Source of the DNA: Antedon mediterranea
Taxonomy: Eukaryota; Echinodermata; Crinoidea; Comatulida; Antedonidae
NCBI RefSeq assembly: GCF_964355755.1
Contig: NC_092673.1
Coordinates: 16,437,001 to 16,501,000, forward strand
DNA: 64,000 nucleotides
Reading direction: 5' to 3'
Below are positions 22,197 through 35,064 of the stretch, piece after piece; within the stretch, counting starts at the first letter, position 1; every line of letters starts with the position of its first letter. The notes under the pieces are model-generated. The model searched no databases. It had not been told where the DNA came from and was given only the letters and a program-made list of their open reading frames with translations. Both the position numbers and the translations under genes were made by a program.

Positions 22197-25100
22197 ATTA
22201 CTTTATGATCCATTTATTAATAGACTAAAATGCACTGCTTCCTCAGGGCTGTTAGTCAGGGTATTTGTGTGGGGTATTGTACTACCTTACTTTATGATCC
22301 ATTTATTAATAGACTAAAATGCACTGCTTCCCCAGGGCTGTTAGTCAGGGTATTTGTACTACCTTACTTTATGATCCATTTATTAATAGACTAAAATACA
22401 CTGCTTCCCCAGGGCTGTTAGTCAGGGTATTTGTGTGGGGTACTGTACTACCTTACTTTATGATTCATTTATTAATAGACTAAAATGCACTGCTTCCCCA
22501 GGGCTGTTAGTCAGGGTATTTGTGTGGGGTATTGTACTACCTTACTTTATGATCCATTTATTAATAGACTAAAATGCACTGCTTCCCCAGGGCTGTTAGT
22601 CAGGGTATTTGTGTGGGGTATTGTAGGCCTACTACCTTACTTTATGATCCATTTATTAATAGACTAAAATGCACTGCTTCCCCAGGGCTGTTAGTCAGGG
22701 TATTTGTGTGGGGTATTGTACTACCTTACTTTATGATCCATTTATTAATAGACTAAAATGCACTACTTCCCCAGGGCTGTTAGTCAGGGTATTTGTGTGG
22801 GGTATTGTACTACCTTACTTTATGATCCATTTATTAATAGACTAAAATGCACTGCTTCCTCAGGGCTGTTAGTCAGGGTATTTGTGTGGGGTATTGTGCT
22901 ACCTAACTTTATGATCCATTTATTATAGACTAAAATACACTGCTTCCCCAGGGCTGTTAGTCAGGGTATTTGTGTGGGGTACTGTACTACCTTACTTTAT
23001 GATCCATTTATTCATAGACTAAAATGCACTGCTTCCCCAGGGCTGTTAGTCAGGGTATTTGTGTAGGGTATTGTACTATCTTACTTTATGATCCATTTAT
23101 TAATAGACTAGAATGCACTGCTTCCCCGGGGCTGTTAGTCAGGGTATTTGTGTGGGATATTGTACTACCTTACTTTATGATCCATTTATTAATAGACTAA
23201 AATGCACTGCTTTCCCAGGGCTGTTAGTCAGGGTATTTGTGTGGGGTATTGTACTACCTTACTTTATGATCCATTTATTAATAGACTAGAATGCACTGCT
23301 TCCCCAGGGCTGTTAGTCAGTGTATTTGTGTGGGTATTGTACTACCTTACTTTATGATCCATTTACCGTATTAATAGACTAAAATGCACTGCTTCTCCAG
23401 GGCTGTTAGTCAGGGTATTTGGGTAGGATATTGTACTACCTTACTTTATGATCCATTTATTAATAGACTAAAATGCACTGCTTCCCAGCAGGGCTGTTAG
23501 TCAGGGTATTTGTGTGGGTATTGTACTACCTTACTTTATGATCCATTTATTAATAGACTAAAATGCACTGCTTCCCCAGGGCTGTTAGTCAGGGTATTTG
23601 TGTGGGGTATTGTACTACCTTACTTTATGATCCATTTATTAATAGACTAAAATGCACTGCTTCCCCAGGGCTGTTAGTCAGGGTATTTGTGTGGGGTATT
23701 GTACTACCTTACTTTATGATCCATTTATTAATAGACTAAAATGCACTGCTTCCCCAGGGCTGTTAGTCAGGGTATTTGTGTGGGGTATTGTACTACCTTA
23801 CTTTATGATCCATTTATTAATAGACTAAAATGCACTGCTTCCCCAGGGCTGTTAGACAGTGTATTTGTGTGGGGTATTGTACTACCTTACTTTATGATCC
23901 ATTTATTAATAGACTAAAATGCACTGCTTCCCCAGGGCTGTTAGTCAGGGTATTTGTGTGGGGTATTGTATTACCTTACTTTATGATCCATTTATTAATA
24001 GACTAAAATGCACTGCTTCCCCAGGGCTGTTAGTCAGGGTATTTGTGTGGGGTATTGTACTACCTTACTTTATGATCCATTTATTAATAGACTAAAATGC
24101 ACTGCTTCCCAGCAGGGCTGTTAGTCAGGGTATTTGTGTGGGATATTGTATTACCTTACTTTATGATCCATTTATTAATAGACTAAAATACACTGCTTCC
24201 CCAGGGCTGTTAGTCAGGGTATTTGTGTGGGGTATTGTACTACCTTACTTTATGATCCATTTATGAATAGACTAAAATGCACTGCTTCCCCAGGGCTGTT
24301 TAATAGTCAGGGTATTTGTGTGGGGTATTGTACTACCTTACTTTATGGTCCATTTATTAATAAAATGCACTGCTTCCCCAGGGCTGTTAGTCAGGTTATT
24401 TGTGTGGGATATTGTACTACCTTACTTTATGATCCATTTATTAATAGACTAAAATGCACTGCTTCCCCAGGGCTGTTAGTCAGGGTATTTGTGTGGGATA
24501 TTGTACTACCTTACTTTATGATCCATTTATTAATAGACTAAAATGCACTGCTTCCCCAGGCCTGTTAGTCAGGGTATTTGTGTGGGGTATTGTACTACCT
24601 TACTTTATGATCCATTTATTAATAGACTAAAATGCACTGCTTCCCCAGGGCTGTTAGTCAGGGTATTTGTGTGGGGTATTGTACTACCTTACTTTATGAT
24701 CCATTTATTAATAGACTAAAATGCACTGCTTCCCCAGGGCTGTTAGTCAGGGTATTTGTGTGGGGTATTGTACTACCTTACTTTATGATCCATTTATTAA
24801 TAGACTAAAAAGCACTGCTTCCCCAGGGCTGTTAGTCAGGGTATTTGTGTGGGGTATTGTACTACCTTACTTTATGATCCATTTATTAATAGACTAAAAT
24901 GCACTGCTTCCCAGGGCTGTTAGTCAGGGTATTTGTGTGGGGTATTGTACTACCTTACTTTATGATCCATTTATTAATAGACTAAAATGCACTGCTTCCC
25001 CAGGGCTGTTAGTCAGGGTATTTGTGTGGGGTATTGTACTACCTTACTTTATGATCCATTTATTAATAGACTAAAATGCACTGCTTCCCCAGGGCTGTTA

Positions 25101-25395
25101 GCCAGGCTATTTGTGTGGGGTATTGTACTACCTTACTTTATGATCCATTTATTAATAGACTAAAATGCACTGCTTCCCAGGGCTGTTAGTCAGGGTATTT
25201 GTGTGGGGTATTGTACTACCTTACTTTATGATCCATTTATTAATAGACTAAAATGCACTGCTTCCCCAGGGCTGTTAGTCAGGCTATTTGTGTGGGGTAT
25301 TGTACAACCTTACTTTATGATCCATTTATTAATAGACTAAAATGCACTGCTTCCCCAGGGCTGTTAGTCAGGCTATTTGTGTGGGGTATTGTACA
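22197..25395 (+). repeat. 89-bp satellite array 2, about 36 units
   Basis: Same unit as array 1 and the same left junction ('ggttattact' then 'tatgatccatttatta'). Units vary somewhat more, with small insertions such as at 22625, 23366 and 24300. The last unit ends at about 25395. Confidence 0.97.
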
Positions 25396-25431
25396 GTAGT
25401 AGAACAAAGACAACAGATATTTTCACAACAC

Positions 25432-27488
25432 ATATGGGCAATTCCACGGTAACGGAATTACAATTCACAATGATTTTCGGCCTTTTTTAACCAACCCACT
25501 AGATCTGGGTAAGCTTTGAATAATAAATTTGATATGTGTGTGTAGTACACATACTTATCAATCTAAAACAGTCTACTTAAAAAAAAAAAAATTACAAAGT
25601 CTTTGATATTCTGCTAACTTTTATTTTGGTAACGGAATTACACAGAAAATTGATAATTCAATTTTTAACTTGAAACTTGTGATTCCGTCTGAATACCATA
25701 AACAACTGAAGATTATGGTTGGTATTAGAGTGTAGACCTAAGATGTGGCTAATTTATTAATACTCATTTACATTGGATATTTTCATAGTTTATCTGCATT
25801 TGGTTAGTTTTGTCTGGTGACGGAATTACATGACATGGTAACGGAACTACGCGTCTGATTATTGATTCGAATAGAACATCAAATAATAATTTTTTCTATG
25901 TTTTTTAGTGTTCTCATGGAACTTTAACAATAATTGATGCCCATTTAAACCAGATTTTATAAAAATCATCACATGAATTGGTTGGATCTACCTACAGTAC
26001 TATAATAATAAAAAAATGCGCCTATCTGTGGTTCACAGAGCTTAGTCAATATACCGTATGCATTATCTGTCCACTGTATTTATTTACGGTAAGTCATCTA
26101 CATTATAACTAGAAACAAAATGTTCTGAATTTAAAAATTTTAACAAATTGAATTGTGAAGCTTAATTTTCATTCTCATATTCAAGAGCCTGGCCAGAATT
26201 TCTCTAATATTATTCTTGCCGAAGTGCCTAAAACTACCCACTTTAAGCTTAGATCGTCATTGTTAATGTTATCGCTATTGAAGCTTAACTAGCTGTTGTA
26301 CTGTACTACAGCCATCATCAAACTAACCATTATTAATAAGTTTATTCACTACTGTCATCAGCTTTATGACTATTAACCTTCATCAACCTATTTTTATTCA
26401 GATGGATCCTTAAAAGTGGTGCTCGTATAGGGAATGAATTTGAATGATTTTAGCATGATCGGAAATATAGTATCTACCGTATATTGTACTATGACTCTAT
26501 ATACTATGGATTTGTTTTGGAATTGGATTCATTATTTATTAATTAATTGTTGATTAGCTTCATTTAGAAACAATTTATACAGTACTACTACTAAGACATA
26601 TGTAGTGAATTAAGGTACAGTATATTACTGGTTACTGATAATGATATTGGTTTGAGCATACCTAGTATTAGAAATAATATAAAGTAATTTAAGTTTTTAT
26701 AAGCATTGGTTAGCTCATAGAAAGTATGTTTTATAAATGTTTTAAGTGATTTTGTGTAAAAAAATATTAAATTTCTACTATAAGTGATTCCATGGAACTG
26801 TTTTGGCCACTAGGAATTGGATTTATTATAAATAATCAATTAATTGTTGATTCCCTTCACTTAAAACCAATTTTATATGATTCAGAGACATTTATAGTAA
26901 ATTAAGATACATTATTTTATACCTATACCCCCATGTAATTCCGTTACCAAATGTAATTCCGTTACCAAATGTAATTCCGTTACCAAGTTTTCTACAAAAT
27001 TAAAGAAGACCAAACAAAATGTGTAATTGGTATAGGTACAGTAAATGGGCATACCTAATTTTATAAGCATTGGTTAGCTCACAGGAAAACTTTAATTAAT
27101 TTTTTGGTAACGGAATTACAAACCAATTTACTAGAAAATGAATGATTTCTTATAGAAAGTGGGAGATGCGACATGAAATTTTATATTAATATTAGTGTTT
27201 TAGAGACCATGAACTCAAATAAGTAGAATAATTAAAGTCAAGGGTTTAAGTTAAGTACAGTACATAGTTTAGGATTGTCTAATTCCAGCTTTTTTTTCAG
27301 TTTCAAATTTCAAATTACACATTCGACAAGGCAAGCAATTTTTTTAAGAAATGTGAATTAATAAAACAAAAATTTTAGTTTGAACTAAATTCCACACATA
27401 TTAGTAAACAAAAAATAACACTTAAGTGTAGGTTCATGTAGATTTAAAAATTGATGATTTTGGTCTTCCAATGGAGAATTGCCCATAT
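25432..27488. mobile_element. DNA-transposon-like element with ATATGGGCAATTC ends and repeated GGTAACGGAATTACA motif
   Basis: ATATGGGCAATTC at the left end is the reverse complement of GAATTGCCCATAT at 27476-27488. A 15-bp motif GGTAACGGAATTACA, or a close variant, occurs eight times: plus orientation at 25448, 25628, 25816, 25837 and 27106, and minus orientation at about 26934, 26952 and 26969. Copy 3 of the composite repeat joins the array to flank B without this block, giving an approximate empty site. No transposase frame is visible, so it is non-autonomous or decayed. The motif looks like a subterminal transposase-binding site, but the family is not recognised. Confidence 0.65.
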
Positions 27489-28440
27489 ATTTTTTTGGTT
27501 TAATATTTAGTTCTGTAGTTCTAATGCTTTACAGTATAATTCACATGACAGAAGATTGTGAAAATCATCAGTTGAATCAGTAAGTTTGTCTAATACAGTA
27601 CCAGCATAACATATTGTCACACTCATTTTGGCAGAAATACACCAGGAGTAGATCCAGGATTTAGAGGGGAGTGCTAATAGTAATAATAGACTGGGGAAAG
27701 AACCCTAGGTCATGTGGTTATATTACCAGCATAACATAATGTCACACTCATTTTGGCAAAAATACACCAGGACTAGATCCAGGATTTAGAGGGGAGTGCT
27801 AATAGTAATAATAGACTGGGGAAAGAACCCTAGGTCATGTGGTTATATTACCAGCATAACATAACATATTGTCACACTCATTTTGGCAGAAATACACCAG
27901 GAGTAGATCCAGGGTTTAGAGGGGAGTGCTAATAGTAATAATAGACTGGGGAAAGAACCCTAGGTCCTGTGGTTATATTACCAGCATAACATAATGTCAC
28001 ACTCATTTTGGCAAAAATACACCAGGACTAGATCAAGGATTTAGAGGGGAGTGCTAATAGTAATAATAGACTGGGGAAAGAACCCTAGGCCCTGTGGTTA
28101 TATTACCAGCATAACATATTGTCACACTCATTTTGGCAGAAATACACCAGGAGTAGATCCAGGATTTAGAGGGGAGTGCTAATAGTAATAATAGACTGGG
28201 GAAAGAACCCTAGAGCCTGTGGTTATATTACCTGCATAACATATTGTCACACTCATTTTGGCAGAAATACACCAGGAGTAGATCCAGGATTTAGAGGAGA
28301 GGGATAATAATAGACTGGGGAAAGAAGCCTAGGCCCCGTGGTTATATTACCTGCATAACATATTGCCACACTCATTTTGGTAGAAATACACCTGGAGTAG
28401 ATCCAGAATTTAGAGGGGAGGGCTAATAATAGACTGGGGA
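27489..28440 (+). repeat. Flank B, copy 2, with a 119-130-bp tandem repeat (seven units)
   Basis: 'tagttctgtagttctaatgc' starts a block that also follows array 3 at 49398. From about 27590 a unit built on 'accagcataacatattgtc' and 'gactggggaaagaa' repeats, with the CTGGGG word at 27691, 27816, 27946, 28071, 28196, 28315 and 28434. Copy 3 has one unit only. A 67-codon minus-strand frame (28253-28456) is a by-product of this repeat. Confidence 0.88.
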
Positions 28441-28765
28441 CCTGTTTCTGCTGCATAGAAATAACCGGTTAAAATCGGTGTGAATAAATTAAAATCGATG
28501 TGAATAAATTAATTCCATTTTCTTGGCAGCAGAAACAGGACAAATTTGTGGTAACCGGTTAAAAGGCAGCGCAAAATCACCGGTTAAAAACACCAATTTA
28601 AATCGGTGTTAGAACGCCGTTTAACCGGTTATCGCTGAGCAATTCTTAGCTGCAACATGAAATAACGGTTATTTGATTGACAGTTGTGACCCCGGGTCAG
28701 ATACCGTCGCGTACCATGTATGTTTTCCTCGTGGTTTTGACAGTCGAACGAAGAAGTGAACATGT

Positions 28766-29041
28766 ATGTGGATGAATGAAATCACAAGATATGTTATTCA
28801 GTTGTGGGAGAAAAAGAAAGTACGTGGAAGGATGGCAGGCAATAGAAAAGATTCACAGAATAAGAGCATTCTTGCGAAAGTAAAAGAGGAATTCGGGGTG
28901 GAGTTCCGGACTACCCAAGCTAAACAATTTGAGGCGTTAATACATGCCCGCGAAGGGTATGGTCCTATAAACACCAAAACGGAAACAAAAGGGACTCAGA
29001 ATATTGCAAATACCTACCAAACGACAATAGATAATGGTTAA
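28766..29041 (+). CDS. Small Myb/SANT-like DNA-binding protein of the transposon (tentative)
   Basis: The 91-codon frame has a tryptophan-containing helix (VIQLWEKKKV) and a later basic helical stretch (KSILAKVKEEFGVEFRTTQA), resembling the trihelix Myb/SANT-like domain that some DNA transposons encode to bind their ends. It is short, at the low end for such proteins, and its 3' half overlaps the left arm of the internal inverted repeat. It could be a truncated remnant. It lies about 320 bp inside the left terminal repeat. Confidence 0.4.
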   Translation: MWMNEITRYVIQLWEKKKVRGRMAGNRKDSQNKSILAKVKEEFGVEFRTTQAKQFEALIHAREGYGPINTKTETKGTQNIANTYQTTIDNG

Positions 29042-29850
29042 TTAAATATGAAAACCCAAATTTTATAGCAAAAATCGTTCGAATTTATGTTAAAAACGAT
29101 GAATTTGCAACAAAAACTGAAACCAAACAAGCATATTTATGGCACGCCCTTAGTGCCTTTAGTAGGAGAACAATGAACAATCTTACTTTGATCGTTTTAC
29201 ATTTTTTAGAAAAACATCACATCGACCGAAAACAAAGGTTATCAGAGCCTTTGATAATATATTAAATATACATACATACATACATATACCATATTTAATG
29301 AGGGTGATCCATCCAGCTATTGCTGATCATTAGGGACCCTCAGAGGTTCACAAGACAAACATATACACAAGATGCTCTACAACTACATAAACAAAGTCTT
29401 ATTACAAGTCTTTGGGAGTGGAGTAATTTGGTCCTTAGAAAAAATCCTGACATGTGACGGGACTCGAACCCAGGACCCTTAGAGTGGTAGCCAAGCATCA
29501 TAACCACCAAGCCACAACTCCACTACAAAAACAATATGATTTAATTAAGCATAGAAATGTGTTATTATTTATGTTAGTACATAAATATACGAAATAATGT
29601 TCAATACTCATTGTTCTATTAAAGGCACTATGTGCGTGCGATATTCTATGACTTGGATAATCTCGTTTGTTTCAAGTTTTTGAGGCTAAACTCATCGTTT
29701 TTAACATAAATTTGGACGATTTTTGCTGTAAAAGTTGGGTTTTCATAATTAATTAATAATTATCTACTCTCGTTTGGTAGGTATTGCAACATTCTGAGTC
29801 TCGTTTTTGTTTCCGTTTGGTGTTTAACTTTAGTAGGACCGCAGTCGTTC
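28955..29850. repeat. Inverted repeat (arms about 28955-29190 and 29585-29850) inside the transposon
   Basis: Phrases in the left arm such as 'aaaacccaaattttatagca' and 'atacctaccaaacga' recur inverted in the right arm ('tgctgtaaaagttgggtttt', 'tcgtttggtaggtat'). The loop contains the SINE below. The two arms could form a long hairpin RNA or mark a partly inverted duplication of the element. Confidence 0.8.
29268..29524 (-). mobile_element. tRNA-derived SINE with a LINE-like 3' tail
   Basis: Read on the minus strand, the head (about 29524-29453) looks like a tRNA: A-box-like TGGCTTGGTGG and B-box GGGTTCGAGTCCCG, with an anticodon-arm-like segment between. After a body of about 110 bp comes a tail starting TGAGGGTCCCTAATGATCAG, then a TATG microsatellite (29268-29290 on the plus strand). 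The tail is nearly the same as the LINE 3' end at about 39530-39585, which suggests mobilisation by that LINE. The tRNA part is not a functional tRNA gene: the acceptor pairing is poor. Confidence 0.82.
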
Positions 29851-30108
29851 ACATGGGAAGGGCTGTGTATGCCTTTGAGGAATTAGGCTAGATGCACGAC
29901 CCTCCCCATGTTATTGAAGGCGCCATGAGAATTAATTTTATTAGCGATGGAAGTAGGCTTAAAAAAAAAAACTTGTAGACCTGGAGACAACATTTTATTA
30001 TGTTATTTCGGAGCGCACAAATTGAGCATAAACGCGGTCTTGTTATTGTTATCTATTTTGAATCTATTTTAAAATACCGATTAAATTGCGTTATGCAACA
30101 GAAACAGA

Positions 30109-30725
30109 CCCTGGGAAAAGAAGCCTAGGCCCCATGTTTCTAATCAAAATTTTAAAATGTCCTCTTTAGCCATGCTTTATAAAGTCTACCACTATTTAAT
30201 TTTGCCAATTTCGGACCTCTACATAAAAGTTTTCGAATGTAGTTTAAAACATTCCCAGGATAGGCCTACACTCCAAACTCCAAACCGCTTCCCAAGGATA
30301 ATTAAAATACTTTAAAAAGTTTCTACTACAATTCATTGCGGTAATTTTGATACCCCATATGTATGGTTACGAGCAGAAACAAACATCAAAATTGCGGAAA
30401 AGTGGGGCATTTTCACCATATTTTGGCCCCTAACTTGGATCCAAAATGGCAGATAATGTTCAAATATAGTTTAAAACATTCCCAGTACTATTGAGGTCAT
30501 TTTGTCGAACAAACATTAGTGGAGAAAAGTGAGGGATTTTGACCCCATTTTGGCCTCTAACTTGGATTCGAGATGGCGATTCAAGATGTTCAAAAATAGT
30601 TTAGATCCTTCCCAGTACAATTGCAGTCATTTTGATACCCCGCTATGTATGAAAAAATATTTGTATAATGAAACAGACAAACAAACATACAAACTCTCAC
30701 TTATAATATAGATTTGTAGTTAATT
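30109..30725 (+). repeat. Remainder of flank B copy 2 and a diverged tandem repeat of about 145 bp
   Basis: 30109-30235 matches 49575-49685 ('gaagcctaggccccat'). From about 30235 to 30660, three diverged units share 'catttt', 'cctaacttgga', 'gttcaaa(t/a)atagttta' and 'cccagta'. The stretch ends in an ACAAACAAACATAC-type microsatellite. No gene. Confidence 0.6.
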
Positions 30726-32660
30726 TTAAATCATTATAAATAAATACTATAAAATAGTAATAAATATAATTACCATTAATTGTAATAATATATTTGTAAA
30801 GAATTTTAATACATCTTAAATTATAAATAAAAAAATTGTTATACTGTATAAATTAATATTTATCTGTGTAAATTATTATTTTTTACATTGTTATGTTGAA
30901 GACCCCTTCTGAAACAACTATCAAGCTTAAAGAGGGTGGGGATGTGAGATTACAGTTATCAATTCTAACAATAATTGATAAAATGCTTTTTAAATTTTGA
31001 ATTTAATTTTGCAATTATTTCATTCTGCCATTACGATAAATACACCCGTCCATACAGTGATGAAATATCGGTATCATTAAGCAGTAGGACAATCCCCCCG
31101 AAAACGAGGCAGTTGAAATCTATGGATCATATAAGATTCAGTTTAATGTAGGTTTGTGTTTGCTGATACAGACCAATTGCTCAATTTCAAAATTTAATGG
31201 AAAGTAGACGGACAGACAGACAGACATACATACTATTTTGTTATGTTTACAGTTTAGATACCTCAAGTTGTACACAATTAGCACACATATTTAAATTTTG
31301 TTTTCTTAAAATATTGAAACACTACTGTATTTAGTTAAATTCCTCTACAATCTTATTGTGTTTTCATTAGTGTATATTGCAGCTATGTTGATAAGAATGT
31401 GTTAAATGAAAACATTTGGTCAAATATGTATTTGATATGTTTTTGTTGATAAGAATAGTACTGATAATGTTGAAATTGTTTGTGTTGTCAACAATGATAA
31501 TAACAGTGTAATTTTAATCAAATCATGTAATAATTAGACACATGACAATCTAAGTGTATTGTGACAAAGACAATCATATTTTCCACTCAACAACACAATT
31601 TATTGTGGATAATTTAACCCACAAGCTGTAGTTGTTTACAGGTACAATTGATAATGATAACTATTAATGATACAAATTTATCAATCTGTGTGAACTGTAA
31701 TCTTAAAATGTCTGTTTAATTCATATTTTGCAATGTCAATGTTTTCATTCTTAATGCTGCATTTTGGGTAAAGTTTGACCTACTGTAATTAATATAATAA
31801 ATATCATAGTTCAATTCACAATAACATATTTGTCTTTCTTTTGAAAATACAGTAAATGAACAGTTTGAATAGTAAAAATAAAGAGGCAAAATACCTAGGA
31901 ACTGGAAGTAGTCGGAAAGTCTTTCAATTTTTTTTTTAACTTGAAAGAACCAGTTAATTATATAGTTTGTTAAAGATGTATTGTCCCCCGAAAACATGAC
32001 AAATAAATTTTAATACAATCAGATTTTGAATAGGCAATTTCACAGTTTTAATAAAGTTATTCACTTCTGTAGAAAAAAAATCATTAAAAATAATTATTTC
32101 ACTTATAAAAAGTCCTCTAATCCTTCCCCTTACCATACTAGACATAGACACAACTTTGTTGAATCTCACTGTGCTACTAAACGCCACTTCTCTAGCCCTG
32201 TTCCATACTTGATCCAGTTATTAAACGAACAATGCTTAAATCTAAATTAATGTTTGATGAATGATTGTTTATAGTGTTCAATTTGTTTGTACATTACTAA
32301 ATTATATTTTTTTATGAATGAATTTTATAATGTCTATTTGTTAAATGAGAAGTTCTATATTTTGATGTTTTTTCACTTTTAATTCAATTTTGTAAATTAA
32401 AACTCTTCAGTGTTTATGCTGCTATTTAATGTTTATATCTTTGTTAATAAATACTAATGAATGAAAAACTTATTTGTTTATTTGTAAGGATAGTGTTTTT
32501 TTTAAAGGGGGAGATTTTATATCAAATTGTACGTGCTCATTGTGTATTATAGGAATAATGTTCATTTCACCATGGAGAAGTTTCTCCATGATTTCACCAA
32601 CCCAGAGATTGCAGCAGTGATAAAATATGTAGACAAATTGTGATTGCGCCCTCTATACAT
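30726..32660. other. AT-rich stretch, no recognised gene; possible LINE remnant near 32026-32250
   Basis: Mostly low-complexity AT sequence with a GACAGACAGACAGACATACA microsatellite at 31213-31230. A 74-codon plus frame at 32026-32250 has a tail (around YHTRHRHNF and FSSPVPYL) that recalls the C-terminus of LINE reverse transcriptases. AATAAATACTAATGAATG-like words follow near 32447, as in a LINE 3' end. This reading is weak. Confidence 0.3.
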
Positions 32661-32671
32661 AGTTGCCATTT

Positions 32672-32775
32672 CTGGCATTATTATGCTTTTTGGCATTATT
32701 TGGAGGCCCACGGCATCTGGCATAATGCCGCGGCATTATTTAGCCGTTTTTAGCATAATCTGGCATAATTTTGTG
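32672..32775 (+). repeat. TGGCATTATT-rich patch (left)
   Basis: Several TGGCATTATT / TGGCATAAT words lie close together. The same words in the same orientation recur at about 35075-35130, on the far side of the 34.1-35.1 kb element, so a formerly continuous or duplicated repeat is split here. Confidence 0.6.
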
Positions 32776-33224
32776 TTTTTTGAACAACCAAAAAAATAAT
32801 ATACCACAGAACAAAAATAAAATATTTTGTTTATAAATCTTCCAATTTAATACATATCACCTTATACAATATCATATCGTACAAAACAGATCTGTTCGGG
32901 TTTTCCGTACAATAGTTCTTCCATCCTTTCGTTTCGGACTTAATCGACTCTTCGGATAGGAAGGCTGCTCGAAAACTACCGTGTGTGCGATATTATAGGC
33001 AGTACAACAAATCCGAAGAGGCTAGCTATTGGCCAATTATGTTGCTCTATTTCAGAGTTCATGCAGGTTATTGGATCCCCACGGGTGTAGAGACAATTGA
33101 ACGAATTGAATGAAAGAGGTTTTGTTTTTTCAGTTCATAATTATAAAGCGGCCGCACCCCTACCCCAACCCTTAAAATGTCAATTTCTGGTAACTTAGAA
33201 GCTCTAATTTTAAAAAGAATTTCT

Positions 33225-33885
33225 TCTAGAGAATTTGTTTTCCATATTTCAAATTATGTTCCATTTGCATCGTCGTAGCAACCCTATTTTTCCAAATGTT
33301 CTTCACCTCTCAGCCCCAGTAGTGGGCGAGGTAATTTTTATTTCAAATTAAGTGCCATTTCTGCCCATCGAGCAGCTCTATTTTTCCAATTTTTTTTACC
33401 TCAGCCCCAACCATGGTGGGGCTGAGGTCCTAAGACACTTATATATTTTTATTTCCTATTTTAAATTATAATTGCCATTTTCGAACTATGGTGGGCTAAG
33501 ATCCTGGAGGTACTAATAAATATATTTTTATTTCATATTTGAAATTAAGTGCTATTTCCGGCCATCGAGCAGCTCTATTTTTCTAAATTTTCCTGGAGAC
33601 ACTTAAAATATATTTTGATTTCCTATTTTCAATTATAATTGCCATTTTCGAACTATCGTGGGCAAATTTTCTGGCGACACTAATAAATATATTTTTATTT
33701 CATATTTTAAATTAAGTAGCATTTCCGGCCATCAGCATTTTTCCAAATTTTCTTATCAACCATGGTGGGGCTGAGGTCCGGGAGACACTTTAATATATAA
33801 TTGCCATTTTCTAATTATGGTGGGCTAAGATCCTTTCATATTTTAAATTAAGTGCAAAGATCGAGCAGCTCTCATATCTCAGCTA
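33225..33885 (+). repeat. Degenerate minisatellite, unit about 110-130 bp
   Basis: Repeated words are 'aaattaagtgccatttc', 'cgagcagctctatttttc', 'aaccatggtggggctgag' and 'gacactaataaatatat'. The same vocabulary ('ctctatttttctaaatttt', 'tagctcagccccaac') occurs inside the hAT element at about 46990-47225, so this may be a fragment of a related element. Confidence 0.7.
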
Positions 33886-34135
33886 AAAAATTCTAAATTT
33901 CCATATGTGTAACAGGTTTTTTTTTGTGGTGGGGGGAGGGGGGCCTGGGTTCGTGTTGGTGTCATTTGCAATTACCATTTTGGCACACCAGATATTTTTA
34001 GAATTATTAGTTATTACTCACAAAACTAAAAATATAAATTTTGAACGACATAGGGATACAATTAGGCCCTATTTTGTGTCAGTTTGGGGTTTTACAAACG
34101 TTTATTAGACATACAACCGTTGGTGGCGCTGTTTA

Positions 34136-35064
34136 GGGCTGTCACACCAAAATCAGTCCGGGCCAAAATCGGTCCGGCGGACCAGTTTTGGCTGCCAAAA
34201 TCAGTCCGGGGGACCATTTATGGCTGCCAAAACCTGTCCGGCCGGACCAATTTTGGCCGCCAAAACTGGTCCGGCCTGGATAAAATCGGTCCGGGCAGTA
34301 GGACTGTTTTTGGCCGCCAAATATGGTCCGATCTTGCAAATATATGGTGCGCAAAATGAGTCATAATGTATATATTATATCATTTAAAAAGGCCATGATT
34401 AGTCATTATAATATATTGAAAACTACGGGGTTTTATTTGTTATTTTAATATTATAAATTAAGCCTGTTTTTTTTTACTATTAGTAGTAACTCATCAATAA
34501 TTAGTACTAATTTTTAGGTTTTTTGTGTACAATTAATTCTCTGCCTTTTTTTAATCCATTTTGTTCTTTTGTTTTTTAAACATCTTCGTTTCCCCATGAT
34601 GTTAAAAACAATTTAATTTATTACTAATTTATGGTTAATCAATCAATATCAATTCAGTACAATCATTATAAAACAATTATCCAATATTGATTAGGCTGAG
34701 GAAGGAAAAAGGCCTCAATCATAAAATAAAATCTGGCTGGCAATATCAGCGTCTCATACCCGTTGATGTGAGTGTGTGGCAGGCTGAAATATGAGTGAAC
34801 ACCTAAGTCATGTTTTTAGATAAAATACATTTATTTACAGTATTTATCCGACAAGATAACTTACTTATATATATCATGGGATATTTTTCTAGCCATAAAC
34901 AACTTAAAACAGCATCATAGGCCTAGTAATTCAATTAAAATCGACAGAAGAAAAACCCGGACCGATTTTGGCAGTGGCGGACTGCTTTTGGCCACAACTT
35001 TAGAGCCAAAACTGGTCCGGCCGGACCGATTTTGGCCCCGGACCATATTTGTCGTGACAGGGCC
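34136..35064. mobile_element. Element with CCGGACC/GGTCCGG-rich inverted ends
   Basis: Left end 34136-34340 and right end about 34953-35064 are inverted copies: GGCTGTCAC at left, GTGACAGGGCC at right, with blocks such as CCAAAACTGGTCCGGCCGG in both. Each arm is itself built from alternating (C)CGGACC and GGTCCGG joined by GCCAAAA, so it can fold on many scales. The middle (34341-34950) is AT-rich without coding frame. Small frames at 34084-34359, 34142-34354 and 34935-35126 are by-products of the arms. The target duplication is not clear. Confidence 0.7.

Larger units (their letters stand above)
28441..30108 (+). mobile_element. DNA transposon-like insertion, possibly PIF/Harbinger-related, with a Myb/SANT-like ORF
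   Basis: CTGTTTCTGCTGCATA at 28442 is matched by the inverse of TTATGCAACAGAAACAG ending at 30107. Flank B of copy 3 (about 49560-49590) reads through the site without interruption ('agactggggaaagaagcc'). Repeated AACCGGTTA words lie within 180 bp of the left end. The target duplication could not be resolved because the flank is G-rich. The CCTGTTTCTG-type end and a Myb-like ORF suggest PIF/Harbinger, which encodes a separate Myb-like protein. No DDE transposase is present. Confidence 0.7.

Noticed and set aside
29453-29524. Functional tRNA gene (minus strand)
   Set aside because: A- and B-box-like words are present, but acceptor pairing is poor and a SINE body and LINE-type tail follow; it is the head of a SINE.
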